From the NCBI RefSeq assembly GCF_000834055.1, contig NZ_JXSQ01000028.1:1-35078 (forward strand): a stretch of DNA of 35,078 nucleotides. Direction: 5' to 3'. Within the stretch, counting starts at the first letter, position 1. The number at the start of each line of letters is the position of its first letter. This document shows positions 16,122 to 25,122 of the stretch, in pieces. Source of the DNA: Leucobacter komagatae (GTDB lineage: Bacteria; Actinomycetota; Actinomycetes; Actinomycetales; Microbacteriaceae). The notes under the pieces are model-generated. The model worked only from the letters and a program-made list of their open reading frames with translations. It made no database searches and was not told where the DNA came from. The position numbers and the translations under genes are program-made.

Positions 16122-18308
16122 TCACATGAGTTTCGTAGATTCGAGGGCTTCCATGAGCCCACGGTTGAACGGGATCATTGGTCGCCTAAGCACGAGGCCG
16201 AGCAGAAGCGCTGGCAGCACGAAGAGCAGGAGCATCCCAAGCGCGATCCAGAAATCCCCACCGTAGATTCCCGCGACCGCTGCCCGCAACGCTTCGATTG
16301 CGTAGGTTGCCGGCAGGAACGGGCTAATGTTCTGGAACCAGACCGGGAGCAGCTCGAGCGGGTACGCGCCCCCCGATCCCGAAATTTGGATCACGAGCAG
16401 CAGCACCGCAAGCGCTTTGCCAGCGTTTCCGAACGCGACAACAAACGTGTAGACAATGATCGTGAAGACGAGCGAGATCACCCAGCCAGCGAGGATCAGC
16501 AGAATTGGGTGCGCCGGTTCGATCTGAACGAACAGCACGAGCCCGAGCGTCAGCAGAGTGCTCTGCGCGAGGCCGACGAGCGCGAAAATACCGTAGCGTC
16601 CCAGGTACTTCTGCGTCGGCGTGAGCTCCGGCCGGTCAGGAAGCGTAGCCTGATTGACGTCTACACGGATCGTCACGGTCATGAGCAGCGCGCCCACCCA
16701 CAGCGCGAGCACGCTGTAGAGCGGCGCCATTCCGGCACCGAATCCGACAATCGGAAATACCGCGATCCGGTCAACCTTAATCGGTTCGGCGAGCGATGTT
16801 GCCAGCACTCCAGGGCCCGCACCGATGATTTCGGAGAGGGCGCTGAGATCACCCGTGTCGGCCGCCTTGGCAAGCGCCCGCTCCAGCTCACCGAATTTGT
16901 CCGCGGTCTTATTCAGCGACTCAGAGAGCTTGTGTGTCGCATCGCTTGCGTTGCTCAGTACGGATCGCACCGACCCTGCTGCGCCGGACAACGACGCTGA
17001 GGATCCCGCAAGGTCATCGCGGATGCCAGCGATGTCGGAACTGATCACGCCAAGGGTTGCCCCCAGTTGATCGAGTTGCGGCTTCAGCCCATTGCTGTAT
17101 GCCGCTTTCGCATCGCTCACCGCGGCCTTCGCCTCAGCGACGGCGTCGGCGATGCCCTGATGGGAGTCTTGCGCAGATGCGTTCCCCGCCTGAATATCCT
17201 TCGCGGCTTGCTGCATCCGGTCGCGCACGACTTCCTGTCGCGCGATCGAGTCGTCGATGCTCGCGAGCAACTTCGTGAACGCAGCCTGCCCCGACTCAGG
17301 GATGCCACTAGCGACATCGTCGATGAGCGTCGTTTTGAGCGCGGTCATCTGGTCGATCTGCAGTTGGACGGTGTTGGCGAGGGCATTGAGTCCCGCGACC
17401 TGATCGCCTGACGCCTTGCCCGCTTGCGCATACAGCTCGTCGATACGCGTTCCCACGACGTCGTAGCTCCCAGCAGTCGCGTTAAGAGCGTCTACGAGCG
17501 ACTGTGTCGCGCCCTGGAGCGCTGACTTCAGGTCTCCAACTGCCGCCGCGCCGCTGCCGACCGCGCTCGAGGCGTCGCTGAACGAGTCGCCGGCCGCTGA
17601 GACGAGCGATTCTGCACTGTCAACGAGCGGGATACTTGCGTCCACCAGTGCTGTCAGGGAGTCGGCCGTTCCCGCGCTTGAGCGGATCTGCGTTGCGATG
17701 TTGCCGACGCGCGATTCCACGCGCGTCAATGCGGCTTGAGTGTCATCGTCTGAGAGGTAGTCGGACACCGACGATACGAGGCCGAGTGCGACCTCGCTCA
17801 GCGTCACCGTGAAGGCCTCGCTGATCTGTGAAGATACGCCTTCCGCGCCCTGTTCAGTGATCTTCGGCGCGAGGGCGTTCTTCTTCTCATTGGTGTAGAA
17901 CTTGAGGCTTGTTCTGTCCGAGCCGTCGGCGTAAAACGTCATCATGTCTGCGCTAAACGAAGGGGGAAGCACGATTGCGGCGTAGTAATCGCCGGAACGA
18001 GTTCCGTCGATAGCGTCCTCTTCTGAAGTGATTATCCAGTCGAGGCTGTCGTTCGCGCGAAGCTCCGAGAGCACTTGCTCACCCACGTTGATGCGGATCG
18101 GCATGAGATCACTCTGAAACCCCTTGTCGGCGCTTGCGACTGCGACCTTCAGGTTCTTGGTATTCGCGAAGGGATCCCAGCTCGCAATCACGTTGAACCA
18201 GGTGAACAGCGAGGGGATGATGACGAGACCAACTAGCACGATCGACGCCATAACGTTGCGGGTCGCGTGACGAATGTCTCGGCGGAACAGGCTCAGGATG
18301 TTGTTCAT
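16122..18308 (-). CDS. YhgE/Pip domain membrane protein (second of pair)
   Basis: The 728-residue protein belongs to the YhgE/Pip group related to ABC-2-type membrane proteins. It has one N-terminal membrane segment (about 20-42, IVLVGLVIIPSLFTWFNVIASWDP). A long extracellular helical region with coiled-coil character follows (about 200-480, rich in Ala, Ser, Asp and Gln). About five to six C-terminal membrane segments end the protein, including YPLELLPVWFQNISPFLPATYAIEALR (quoted in part as the family hallmark LPxTYAIEALR). Relatives include phage-infection protein Pip and type VII secretion accessory proteins such as EsaA/YueB. No WXG100 or other type VII genes are present. The ATG at 18308 overlaps the upstream stop (ATGA). 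Its substrate is unknown. Confidence 0.85.
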   Translation of the reverse strand: MNNILSLFRRDIRHATRNVMASIVLVGLVIIPSLFTWFNVIASWDPFANTKNLKVAVASADKGFQSDLMPIRINVGEQVLSELRANDSLDWIITSEEDAIDGTRSGDYYAAIVLPPSFSADMMTFYADGSDRTSLKFYTNEKKNALAPKITEQGAEGVSSQISEAFTVTLSEVALGLVSSVSDYLSDDDTQAALTRVESRVGNIATQIRSSAGTADSLTALVDASIPLVDSAESLVSAAGDSFSDASSAVGSGAAAVGDLKSALQGATQSLVDALNATAGSYDVVGTRIDELYAQAGKASGDQVAGLNALANTVQLQIDQMTALKTTLIDDVASGIPESGQAAFTKLLASIDDSIARQEVVRDRMQQAAKDIQAGNASAQDSHQGIADAVAEAKAAVSDAKAAYSNGLKPQLDQLGATLGVISSDIAGIRDDLAGSSASLSGAAGSVRSVLSNASDATHKLSESLNKTADKFGELERALAKAADTGDLSALSEIIGAGPGVLATSLAEPIKVDRIAVFPIVGFGAGMAPLYSVLALWVGALLMTVTIRVDVNQATLPDRPELTPTQKYLGRYGIFALVGLAQSTLLTLGLVLFVQIEPAHPILLILAGWVISLVFTIIVYTFVVAFGNAGKALAVLLLVIQISGSGGAYPLELLPVWFQNISPFLPATYAIEALRAAVAGIYGGDFWIALGMLLLFVLPALLLGLVLRRPMIPFNRGLMEALESTKLM

Positions 18309-21133
18309 GCGCGCGACCCCCCTTCGGTCGTGTCCGGCAGTTCGGGCATTTCGGTCGTATCCGCGGTATCGGCTGTATCGGCTTTGTCGGCTGTGTCGGA
18401 GGCGTCTCGGGTTCCGATGTCGGGTCCCGCCGAGGGCGCCTCGCCAAACCACTCGACCATCAGGTCGTCAATCGAGTCTGCCGACTGCTCCGTGGCCGCC
18501 GCCTCACGTTCCTCGAGTAGCTGCGCAGTGCCATCAGCTGCAGGGCTCGCGCCGGCGGCACTTGCGTGGGCGCGTGCCGAGACGGGAGGAGTCTGCAGAC
18601 CCGCACGTTCCGTGAACACCGCGTCCCGCAGCTCGGCATCGTCGAGCGCAGCAACCTCTCGCGCCTGAATGAAGCTCTGCTTGATGTATTCGATGACGAC
18701 GAGGAAGCCCATGATCACCAGGCACCAGAGCACCCAGACCCCAAGGAGTGGGGCTTTGCCGCCGGGCAGTGCCCAAGCGATGACTCCAATCACGACCACC
18801 CCGACAACACCGACGATGAGCGTGCCCCGGAGCAGCGCTGGGTAGTGCTGGGTGAACGGTCGCGCTCGCCGGTCGAGGTCTGCGCGGTACTCACCCCGGT
18901 TCTGGAGCGCGCGGATGACGTCGCTCAGGCGGTAACCCGAACCAACAACCTGCACCTTTTCACCGATGAGCAGGTCCGTAGACGCGATCTGCCTGTTGAA
19001 GAGCAGGTTGAAGTTCGCCAGCCTCCTGCGCAGCACAAGACCGAGCAAGAATGACAGCACCATCATGAGCGCGAGCACCCCGACAAAACGCCAGTAGTGG
19101 GCGCCGTAGAAGCCGGCTATCGTCTCACGCATCGCATCGATTCCGTACGAGAACGGGAGCAGCGGGTAGATCGCACGGAAGAAGCCCGGCATAAGCTCGA
19201 TGGGGTAGAGCCCGGATGCGCCTGGGATTTGCATAATCACGAGCAGCACACAGAGCCCGCGGCCGACGTGACCGAAGGCGACAGACAGCGCATAGATGAT
19301 GCTGACGTAGACGAGCGCCGTAAAGACCCCAGTCGCCACGAACGCGATTGCGCTCGCCGTTTGCACCCCGATGATGAGGTTGCCGATACACACGATCAGC
19401 GCCTGCAGTGCCGCGAGCGTCCCCAGGAGGTAGAACCGCCCAAGATAGGCATCCCGAACCGTGACGTCTTCAATTCCCTCGGTGTCAACTTCGATCTTGA
19501 AGATCACCATGAGCACAAAGGCACCGATCCAGAGCGAAAGGTTAGTGAAGAGCGCTGCCATCGCGGAGCCATACGAAGCGATCGGGAAGACGACCTGCTC
19601 GTCAACGGTCACTGGGGATGCCACAAACTCGGCGATCTGATCCGCGTCGAGACCCGTGAGGGTGCCAAGCGTCCCCCACTCCGAGGCAGCTCCGAGTGCG
19701 AGGACGTCGGCCTTCGCGGTCGCCACTCCGTCGCGTATGCCCTTGAGGTCAGCGTCGAAGCTCGCAAGCGCTGTGTCTGTCGATCCCAGCTGGGTGTCGA
19801 TCCCCCCGAGCAACCCGTCCGCCTGCGCAAGCACCGTCTGCTGCGCTTCGAGAGCGGAGGCGAACGTCCCCGCGCTCGAGGAGAGCCGCGACATGGCTGC
19901 GTTGACCGCTGGCACCGTCTCGCTCATGACCTGGCGCATGCCGGCTGTCGCGTCGCGGGTGTCCTTCATCGCTTGGCTGAGCGCGCTAGAGGCGTCGGCG
20001 ACTGCCTGCACCGCTCCTGCTGCGCTCGAATTCACCTTCTGCAGCTCTGCGAGCACACCCTGGTGCGCGGTGTTCTGCTTTTCCAGAGCTGCGATAGCGG
20101 TTGTGAGCCGGGCTTTGGTTTCGTCGTCAATCCCCGATTGCTCGACCAGCCCCTTCAGCTCAGCGATGGCTGCCTCGTTCGATTCAACGGCAGCCGTGAT
20201 CTCTGCAATCGAGGCGTCGATGCGGACGCTTGCCTGTTTGAGCTGTTGGGTGAGCTCCGCGACCGAGACGTTGGCGGACGCCGCGGCGTCTGCCAACAGC
20301 GTCGTGCCCTTCAAATAGGCCGAGGTCGCGGCGTCGCTGAACGCGACCACCTGCTGCTGCGTTTCGGCGATGATCGACTGGGCCTCGGTGACCGCTACCT
20401 GCACATCCCCCAGTGTTGCGTTGACGCCGGCGACGGTGCCACGCGATGACACAAGGGATTCGCGTGAAGATCCGAGCCCGTCGCGGAGCTTGTCGATGCT
20501 CTTCCGCGCGGAATCTAACGTCTTTGTCGTCTCGTCAAACGCGTTGAGGGTGTCGCTGCGTGCGTTGAGGAGGCGCAACTCGACTGAGTCGCCGGCGTCC
20601 TTCACTGCCTCCGTCGCGGCATGGGCGACCTGCTCCTTGAAGGCGCTCGTGATCTGCTTATCGAGCGTGGACGCACCGACGTCGGTGATCTTCGGCGCGA
20701 TCGCGCTGGCCTTCTCGTTCACGTAGTACTGCAGCGCTGGCTGAGTAAAAGTGCCCGTCGTCATACTCAGCAGGTCGCTGCTGAAATCCTCGGGGATGAC
20801 AATCGCTGCGTACACGTCTCCACGCTTTACAGCGGACTTGGCTTCGTCCTCGCCCATGAACTGCCAGCCGAGCTGGTCATTGTCTTTCAACTGGTCGACG
20901 ACTTGGTCGCCGATGTTCACGTCGCCCGTGAGGTCCGAGTCTGCCCCGGAGTCGAGATTGGCAACCGCGATGTTGATGTTCTCGGTGTTCGAGTATGGGT
21001 CCCAGAACGCATTGATATTGAACCAGGCGTAGAGAGCTGGCGTAATGAGTATGCCAATGACAATGACCCAGCTTTTTCGCACACGAACGAGCCGGTTCAC
21101 ATCCCGTTTAAATATCTGCCAACTCTTTCCCAC
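18305..21133 (-). CDS. YhgE/Pip domain membrane protein (first of pair) with C-terminal extension
   Basis: This 942-residue protein shares the layout of the following gene: an N-terminal membrane segment (about 22-42, WVIVIGILITPALYAWFNIN), a long extracellular helical region (about 190-500) and five to six C-terminal membrane segments (about 540-740). It then carries an extra cytoplasmic part: two further membrane spans near 800-850 and an acidic, low-complexity tail with DTADKADTADTADTTEMPE. That tail is absent from its partner. The two probably form a heteromeric complex, an inference from pairing and coupling. The GTG at 21133 has no ribosome site but lies six bases after TATGAT, suggesting a leaderless mRNA. 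The operon continues into the partner and TetR genes. Confidence 0.85.
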   Translation of the reverse strand: MGKSWQIFKRDVNRLVRVRKSWVIVIGILITPALYAWFNINAFWDPYSNTENINIAVANLDSGADSDLTGDVNIGDQVVDQLKDNDQLGWQFMGEDEAKSAVKRGDVYAAIVIPEDFSSDLLSMTTGTFTQPALQYYVNEKASAIAPKITDVGASTLDKQITSAFKEQVAHAATEAVKDAGDSVELRLLNARSDTLNAFDETTKTLDSARKSIDKLRDGLGSSRESLVSSRGTVAGVNATLGDVQVAVTEAQSIIAETQQQVVAFSDAATSAYLKGTTLLADAAASANVSVAELTQQLKQASVRIDASIAEITAAVESNEAAIAELKGLVEQSGIDDETKARLTTAIAALEKQNTAHQGVLAELQKVNSSAAGAVQAVADASSALSQAMKDTRDATAGMRQVMSETVPAVNAAMSRLSSSAGTFASALEAQQTVLAQADGLLGGIDTQLGSTDTALASFDADLKGIRDGVATAKADVLALGAASEWGTLGTLTGLDADQIAEFVASPVTVDEQVVFPIASYGSAMAALFTNLSLWIGAFVLMVIFKIEVDTEGIEDVTVRDAYLGRFYLLGTLAALQALIVCIGNLIIGVQTASAIAFVATGVFTALVYVSIIYALSVAFGHVGRGLCVLLVIMQIPGASGLYPIELMPGFFRAIYPLLPFSYGIDAMRETIAGFYGAHYWRFVGVLALMMVLSFLLGLVLRRRLANFNLLFNRQIASTDLLIGEKVQVVGSGYRLSDVIRALQNRGEYRADLDRRARPFTQHYPALLRGTLIVGVVGVVVIGVIAWALPGGKAPLLGVWVLWCLVIMGFLVVIEYIKQSFIQAREVAALDDAELRDAVFTERAGLQTPPVSARAHASAAGASPAADGTAQLLEEREAAATEQSADSIDDLMVEWFGEAPSAGPDIGTRDASDTADKADTADTADTTEMPELPDTTEGGSRA

Positions 21134-21139
21134 AGAAAT

Positions 21140-21145
21140 ATCATA
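21140..21145 (-). promoter_or_regulatory. Predicted -10 element giving a leaderless YhgE mRNA
   Basis: TATGAT (21145-21140, minus strand) lies six bases before the GTG start, so transcription should begin at or next to the start codon. A TTGCAC at 21171-21166 is 20 bases upstream, a long spacing for a -35. It lies inside the inverted repeat. Confidence 0.45.
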
Positions 21146-21152
21146 CCCACAG

Positions 21153-21172
21153 GTTGCACACTCGTGTGCAAC
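21153..21172. promoter_or_regulatory. Perfect 9+9 inverted repeat, probable TetR operator
   Basis: GTTGCACAC and GTGTGCAAC are perfect reverse complements separated by two bases. The repeat sits 20 bases before the YhgE start, over the -35 region. A TetR gene ends the same operon, so autoregulation is the simplest reading. The rest of 21173-21326 shows no gene. Confidence 0.7.
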
Positions 21173-21326
21173 TTCAGGAAATTCACACCTGAGCGCGGCG
21201 TGCGCGTGAGGCCAGGCGGGCGCGAGTTGGTCGCGCGGCTAGCGCGGGTGGCGCAGCAAGCGCGGGCCGCTGGGTGAGGGCGGGTGGTGCGGCGAGCGCA
21301 GCGAGCGCGGTCCGAGCACGCCCCGT

Positions 21327-22322
21327 TCAGCGCCTCTGCAGCAGGATCGACAGCGTGAGGTACGCGCCGCCGAGCGTCACGGTCACGGCCCCGACAGGGA
21401 TCTGCGTCGGCGCGAAGGCGTGCGCCGCGACCCAGTCGGCCGCACTGAGGAGCACGCCACCCGTGAGCGCTGCAGCGAAGATGGGCGCGCTCCGCGGCAG
21501 CACGGCGCGCGCGAGGTGCGGTGCCGCGAGCGCGATGAACACGATTGGGCCGGCGACGGCCGTCGTGACCGCGGTGAGCACGACCGCGCAGACGATGCAC
21601 GCATTGCGCACGAGTGTCACGCGCATGCCGAGGGCCCGCGCGAGGTCGTCCCCGAGCTCGAGGATGCGCAGCTTCGGGGCGAGCGCCGCGGTGACCACCG
21701 CGGTCACCCCCAGCACGGCGAGCGCAGGACCCGCCTGCTCCCAGCCGAGGCTGTCGAGGGTGCCAGCCGCCCAGACAGCACCGACGGTCGCTGTCGCCGT
21801 GTCGGTCTTGTAGACAAGCCAAGTGTTGAACGCCCCGAGCACGGCGGCGACGGCGATCCCCGTTAGCAGGAACGCGCGCCCGCCGATCCCGGCCCGCGAC
21901 GCGAGCACGAGCACGATCACCGCTGTCGCGAGCCCGCCGGCGAGCGAGGCACCGGCGAGGAGCGCGAAGCCCGGCGCGGGAACCACGGCGAGCACGATGA
22001 GCACGCCCGTGTAGGCACCGGTATTGAAGCCAACAACGTCGGGGCTGCCGAGCGGGTTTCTCGTGAGCGACTGAAAGATCGCGCCCGATGCGCCGAGCGC
22101 GGCCCCGAAGGCAACTGCGGCGAGCGCCCGCGGCAGTCGCCACGTGCGCACGACCGTCGCGGTGAAGTCGTCGCCCGTTCCCGCGAGCGCGCCCCACACC
22201 TCTCGCGCACTGAGCGCGAGGTCGCCCGTCGCGAGCGCGGCGATGAGGATGCCGCAGGCGAGCACGAGTCCGACGGCCCAGCGCCACGAGGTCACTCGTG
22301 CAACGCCCGTGGCCCGGCTCAT
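21327..22322 (-). CDS. FecCD-family iron-siderophore permease (second subunit)
   Basis: The 331-residue protein is a FecCD/BtuC-type permease with about nine to ten hydrophobic segments. Family hallmarks are visible: RLPRALAAVAFGAALGASGAIFQSLTRNPL near residue 60 (quoted here as its key RLPRxL and TRNPLxSPD parts), then LGDDLARALGM facing the ATPase and GPIVFIALAAPHLAR. It pairs with the preceding permease to form the membrane channel of a siderophore importer. The ATG at 22322 overlaps the upstream stop (ATGA). No ATP-binding subunit gene follows. The start is fixed by the overlap; a frame open to 22976 is not coding there. Confidence 0.9.
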   Translation of the reverse strand: MSRATGVARVTSWRWAVGLVLACGILIAALATGDLALSAREVWGALAGTGDDFTATVVRTWRLPRALAAVAFGAALGASGAIFQSLTRNPLGSPDVVGFNTGAYTGVLIVLAVVPAPGFALLAGASLAGGLATAVIVLVLASRAGIGGRAFLLTGIAVAAVLGAFNTWLVYKTDTATATVGAVWAAGTLDSLGWEQAGPALAVLGVTAVVTAALAPKLRILELGDDLARALGMRVTLVRNACIVCAVVLTAVTTAVAGPIVFIALAAPHLARAVLPRSAPIFAAALTGGVLLSAADWVAAHAFAPTQIPVGAVTVTLGGAYLTLSILLQRR

Positions 22323-23410
22323 CGCGCCCTCCTCACGAGGAGCAGGAGCACGGGCGCTCCGAGCGCGGCCGAGACGATCCCGACGGGCAGTTCCCCCGGC
22401 CACAGGACAACGCGCGCGAGCACATCGGCGAGCAGCACGAGCGCGGGCCCGACTGCCAGGCAGGCGAGCAGCACCCTGGTGGTATCGGGCCCGGTGAAGG
22501 GACGAACGAGGTGCGGCACCATGAGCCCGACGAAGCCGAGCGGGCCGGCGATTGCGGTCGCCCCGCCGACGAGGCACGCGGTCGCGAGGCCCGTTCCAGC
22601 GCGGGTCAGCAGTGGGTGCGTTCCGAGGCCCTGCGCAAGCTCGTCGCCGAGCGCGAGCGCGTTGAGTGGCCTGGCAAGCAGCAGCGCGAGTGCGACGCCC
22701 GCTGCGATGATTGGGAGGCTCTGCCTGAGTACGTCCTGGTTCGGGCTCGCGAGCGAGCCAGCTGACCAGGCGCGCATCGCGTCGAGCATGCGTGGGTTGA
22801 GCAGGGTGATGGCCGCCTGCATACCGGCGACGGTCATGCTGAACGCGACGCCAGCGAGAATGAGCCGCGAGCCGTCCCCCTTGCCGCGGAGGCCGAGCAC
22901 GAGCACGATCGCCGTCACGAACCCGGCCCCGGCGACGGCGAGGGCTGCGATGCCCGTTGCCGAGCTCACTCCCCATGCGCTCATGCCGATGACCACTGCG
23001 AACGCGGCACCCGAGCTCACGCCGAGGAGGCCCGGGTCGGCGAGCGGGTTGCGGGTCATTCCCTGCATGAGGGCACCCGCCGCCGCGAGCGCGGCACCTA
23101 CGACGATCGCCGCGATCGTGCGCGGCACTCTCACCTGCAGCACGAGCGTGGCGAGGTCGTCCCCCGCCTCGCCCGCGAGCAGCGTCCCGAGTTCACCGGG
23201 GGTCACCGGGCGGGAGCCGACGAGCACGCTGAGCACGGCGAGTGCGCAGAGGGCCGCGACGCACGCGGTGGCCGCTCCGAGAGTGCGCAGCCTGCCTGGC
23301 CGGGCGTCAGCGGCGGCTGGCCGGGCGCTGCCCGCGGCCGTCACGGACTCGCTCGCTGCTTGCTCAGCGTCGCCAGCGGTCGGCCGCGCCTCTCGGAGCG
23401 TTGCCGTCAC
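22319..23410 (-). CDS. FecCD-family iron-siderophore permease (first subunit)
   Basis: The 363-residue protein is the partner FecCD-type permease. It has an Ala/Gly-rich N-terminal extension of about 40 residues and then the usual bundle of hydrophobic helices. Motifs include RVPRTIAAIVVGAALAAAGA, MQGMTRNPLADPGLLGVSSG, ALGDELAQGLG (the coupling loop for the ATPase) and GPLGFVGLMVPHLVR. It imports ferric siderophore delivered by the lipoprotein encoded immediately upstream. The GTG start at 23410 overlaps that gene's stop (GTGA), so translation is coupled. Confidence 0.91.
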   Translation of the reverse strand: MTATLREARPTAGDAEQAASESVTAAGSARPAAADARPGRLRTLGAATACVAALCALAVLSVLVGSRPVTPGELGTLLAGEAGDDLATLVLQVRVPRTIAAIVVGAALAAAGALMQGMTRNPLADPGLLGVSSGAAFAVVIGMSAWGVSSATGIAALAVAGAGFVTAIVLVLGLRGKGDGSRLILAGVAFSMTVAGMQAAITLLNPRMLDAMRAWSAGSLASPNQDVLRQSLPIIAAGVALALLLARPLNALALGDELAQGLGTHPLLTRAGTGLATACLVGGATAIAGPLGFVGLMVPHLVRPFTGPDTTRVLLACLAVGPALVLLADVLARVVLWPGELPVGIVSAALGAPVLLLLVRRAR

Positions 23411-24432
23411 TTCGCCGGAATGAGTTCGAGGCCGGGGCGCAGCTCACTGAGGAGCCAGGGCACCGATGCGACGTTCGGATCCTGCAGCGCGGTCGCTGCC
23501 TCAAGACCGACAGGCACGTAGCGCTCTGACATGATCGGCTGGGCGGACACGATGGGGTCGGTCTCGAACTTCTCCTGCAGCGCGTCCGACTGGTACGTCA
23601 TGAAGAGCACCCCTGCGTCATTGAACAGCGGCGCCTGCTCGACGCTCACGTCGATGGCCCCCGGCACCGAGCCCTTGCCGCCGAGCGCGGTGACCGCGGG
23701 GAGCGACACGAGGCCGAGCCGCTGCATGAACTGCGCGGTGACGTTCGCCTCCTCGACGAGCATGACCACGACTCCGTCGCGTGCCTGCCCGTAGAGGAAC
23801 GTGCCCCCGTCGAGGTTCGGGAGCTCCTTCTGCAGCTCGGCGATCGCGGTGTCGGCCTGCTCGATCAGCGCCTCAGCGCCGTCGGTCTCGCCGAGGGCCT
23901 CGCCGATCCGCAGGGCCGAGTCCTCGCCGGTCTCGCCGTAGAGCGCCTCGCTGTAGGTCACGACGGGCGCGATGTCGCTGAGCTGCTTGTAGAGCTTCTC
24001 GTCAAGCGTGAACGCCGCTGTCGCGAGAATGACATCGGGCTTTGCCGACGCGACCTGCTCGACGTTCACGCCCATCGGGTTCACCCACACGGTGCTGTCG
24101 GGGAGCGCATCAATGTAGGGAAGGTTCTTCTCGCTGCCGGATCCCGAGATACTCGTGAACGATTCCGGCGCGACGACAACGTTTGCCCCGAGTGCGGAGG
24201 CGAGCGCAACGTCCGCGTAGCCGAGGGTCGCGACCCGCTCGGGTTTTGCCGGGATCGTGACCTCGCCGTATGCGTTCTCGAGCGTGACGGGGAATCCTGC
24301 GCCCGCGTCGACAGCGGCGGGTTGTGCGGCGGCTTCGTCTTGCCCGCTGGCACAGCCGGCGAGCAGCAGGGATCCGGCCACAATCGTGGCGAGCGCGGGA
24401 AGGGCCCTGCGGTGAGCGAGGGAGAGGGACAT
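23407..24432 (-). CDS. Iron-siderophore ABC transporter substrate-binding lipoprotein
   Basis: The 341-residue lipoprotein has a signal peptide ending in LLLAGC (Cys27) and a class III binding-protein body: PERVATLGYADVALASALGA, VEQVASAKPDVILATAAF and LSDIAPVVTYSEALYG. It is anchored outside the membrane and hands ferric siderophore to the two FecCD permeases that follow with overlapping genes. The ATG at 24432 follows an AGAAAG-type ribosome site; the frame extends upstream but lacks a signal peptide there. It is 28 bases downstream of the TetR gene and probably shares its iron-controlled promoter. It resembles the 8826-9866 lipoprotein in motifs but is clearly a distinct sequence. Confidence 0.92.
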   Translation of the reverse strand: MSLSLAHRRALPALATIVAGSLLLAGCASGQDEAAAQPAAVDAGAGFPVTLENAYGEVTIPAKPERVATLGYADVALASALGANVVVAPESFTSISGSGSEKNLPYIDALPDSTVWVNPMGVNVEQVASAKPDVILATAAFTLDEKLYKQLSDIAPVVTYSEALYGETGEDSALRIGEALGETDGAEALIEQADTAIAELQKELPNLDGGTFLYGQARDGVVVMLVEEANVTAQFMQRLGLVSLPAVTALGGKGSVPGAIDVSVEQAPLFNDAGVLFMTYQSDALQEKFETDPIVSAQPIMSERYVPVGLEAATALQDPNVASVPWLLSELRPGLELIPAK

Positions 24433-24460
24433 TGTGCTTCTTTCTCTGTGTGGTGGTGGA

Positions 24461-25060
24461 TTAGGAACCGGGGAGCGTGGCGGCGATCGCTCCGAGGATC
24501 GCGGCGGGCGTCGCAGCCGCGTCAAGCTCGGCCCAGCTTGGCGCGAGGTGCGTCACGCGCGGCAGCGGGCCGACCGACGAGGTGTCGGGGAGCACGGGGG
24601 CCGCTCCTGCCTGCCCCGCCCAGGTGATCGTTGCGGTGCCGAGGATCGCGGCGAGCATGGTCCGGTAGAACAGAAACGCGGACTCGTCCGCGAGCCCTGC
24701 CGCCTTCGCGCAGTCGAGAAAGCCCTCGGGAAAGCGCATGCCGGCGGGGCTTGCGAGCCTGCCCGTCGAGATGAGGCGGATCATCCAGGGGTGGTGCGCG
24801 AGGAAGTCGTGAAGCGCGAGCGCAAGCGCGGCGGCATCGGCGCGTGGCTCCCCCGTTCGCTCCGGGAATTCGAGTGTCTCCGAGACGCGCACGACGAGCG
24901 CGAGCAGCAGCGCGTCGCGGTCGGTGAAGTACCGGTACAGAGCCATCGGCGTGACGTTCAGGGCGGCGGCGAGCGCGCGCATCGACAGCCCAGCCTCGCC
25001 GTCCGATTCGATCATGCGCATCGCTTCGTCGACGATGCGGTCGTGGTCTAGCTTGCTCAT
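24461..25060 (-). CDS. TetR-family regulator of the siderophore locus
   Basis: The 199-residue protein has a TetR DNA-binding domain (about 8-55: DRIVDEAMRMIESDGEAGLS, then LAAALNVTPMALYRYFTDRD) and a helical C-terminal domain. It is the first gene of the leftward siderophore-import operon and is divergent from the ABC exporter/importer operon on the right. The 12-bp palindrome at 25095-25106 between the two promoters is a reasonable operator. Iron control is added by the overlapping DtxR box. The ATG start is 32 bases after the predicted -10. The effector is unknown. Confidence 0.9.
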   Translation of the reverse strand: MSKLDHDRIVDEAMRMIESDGEAGLSMRALAAALNVTPMALYRYFTDRDALLLALVVRVSETLEFPERTGEPRADAAALALALHDFLAHHPWMIRLISTGRLASPAGMRFPEGFLDCAKAAGLADESAFLFYRTMLAAILGTATITWAGQAGAAPVLPDTSSVGPLPRVTHLAPSWAELDAAATPAAILGAIAATLPGS

Positions 25061-25079
25061 TAAGTTCCTCAGATGTTGG

Positions 25080-25098
25080 TTAGGTCAGCCTTACTATA
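25080..25098. promoter_or_regulatory. DtxR/IdeR-type iron box between divergent siderophore operons
   Basis: The plus strand begins TTAGGTCAGCCTTAC, agreeing with TWAGGTWAGSCTWACCTWA at nearly every one of the first 15 positions, then TATA. It covers the -35 region of the rightward promoter and the -10 of the leftward one, so one bound repressor dimer pair could close both. Confidence 0.75.
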
Positions 25099-25122
25099 CG
25101 CGTATACTTCTGGTCGTGACAA
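25093..25122 (-). promoter_or_regulatory. Predicted leftward promoter of the TetR-import operon
   Basis: TTGTCA (25122-25117) and TATAGT (25098-25093) on the minus strand match five of six consensus bases each, with an 18-base spacer. The -10 lies within the iron box and next to the palindrome. Confidence 0.55.
25095..25106. promoter_or_regulatory. 12-bp palindrome TATACGCGTATA
   Basis: This perfect palindrome overlaps the -10 elements of both divergent promoters and the edge of the iron box. The adjacent TetR protein is the likely binder, by inference. Confidence 0.45.

Larger units (their letters stand above)
25080..25108 (+). promoter_or_regulatory. Predicted rightward promoter, leaderless
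   Basis: TATACT at 25103-25108 lies seven bases before the GTG of the first ABC gene; a weak -35, TTAGGT, is 17 bases upstream and coincides with the iron box. No ribosome site precedes the GTG. Confidence 0.5.

Noticed and set aside
19097..20449. 450-codon plus-strand open frame
   Set aside because: It lies opposite the YhgE/Pip gene, which has clear family motifs and coupling to its neighbours.
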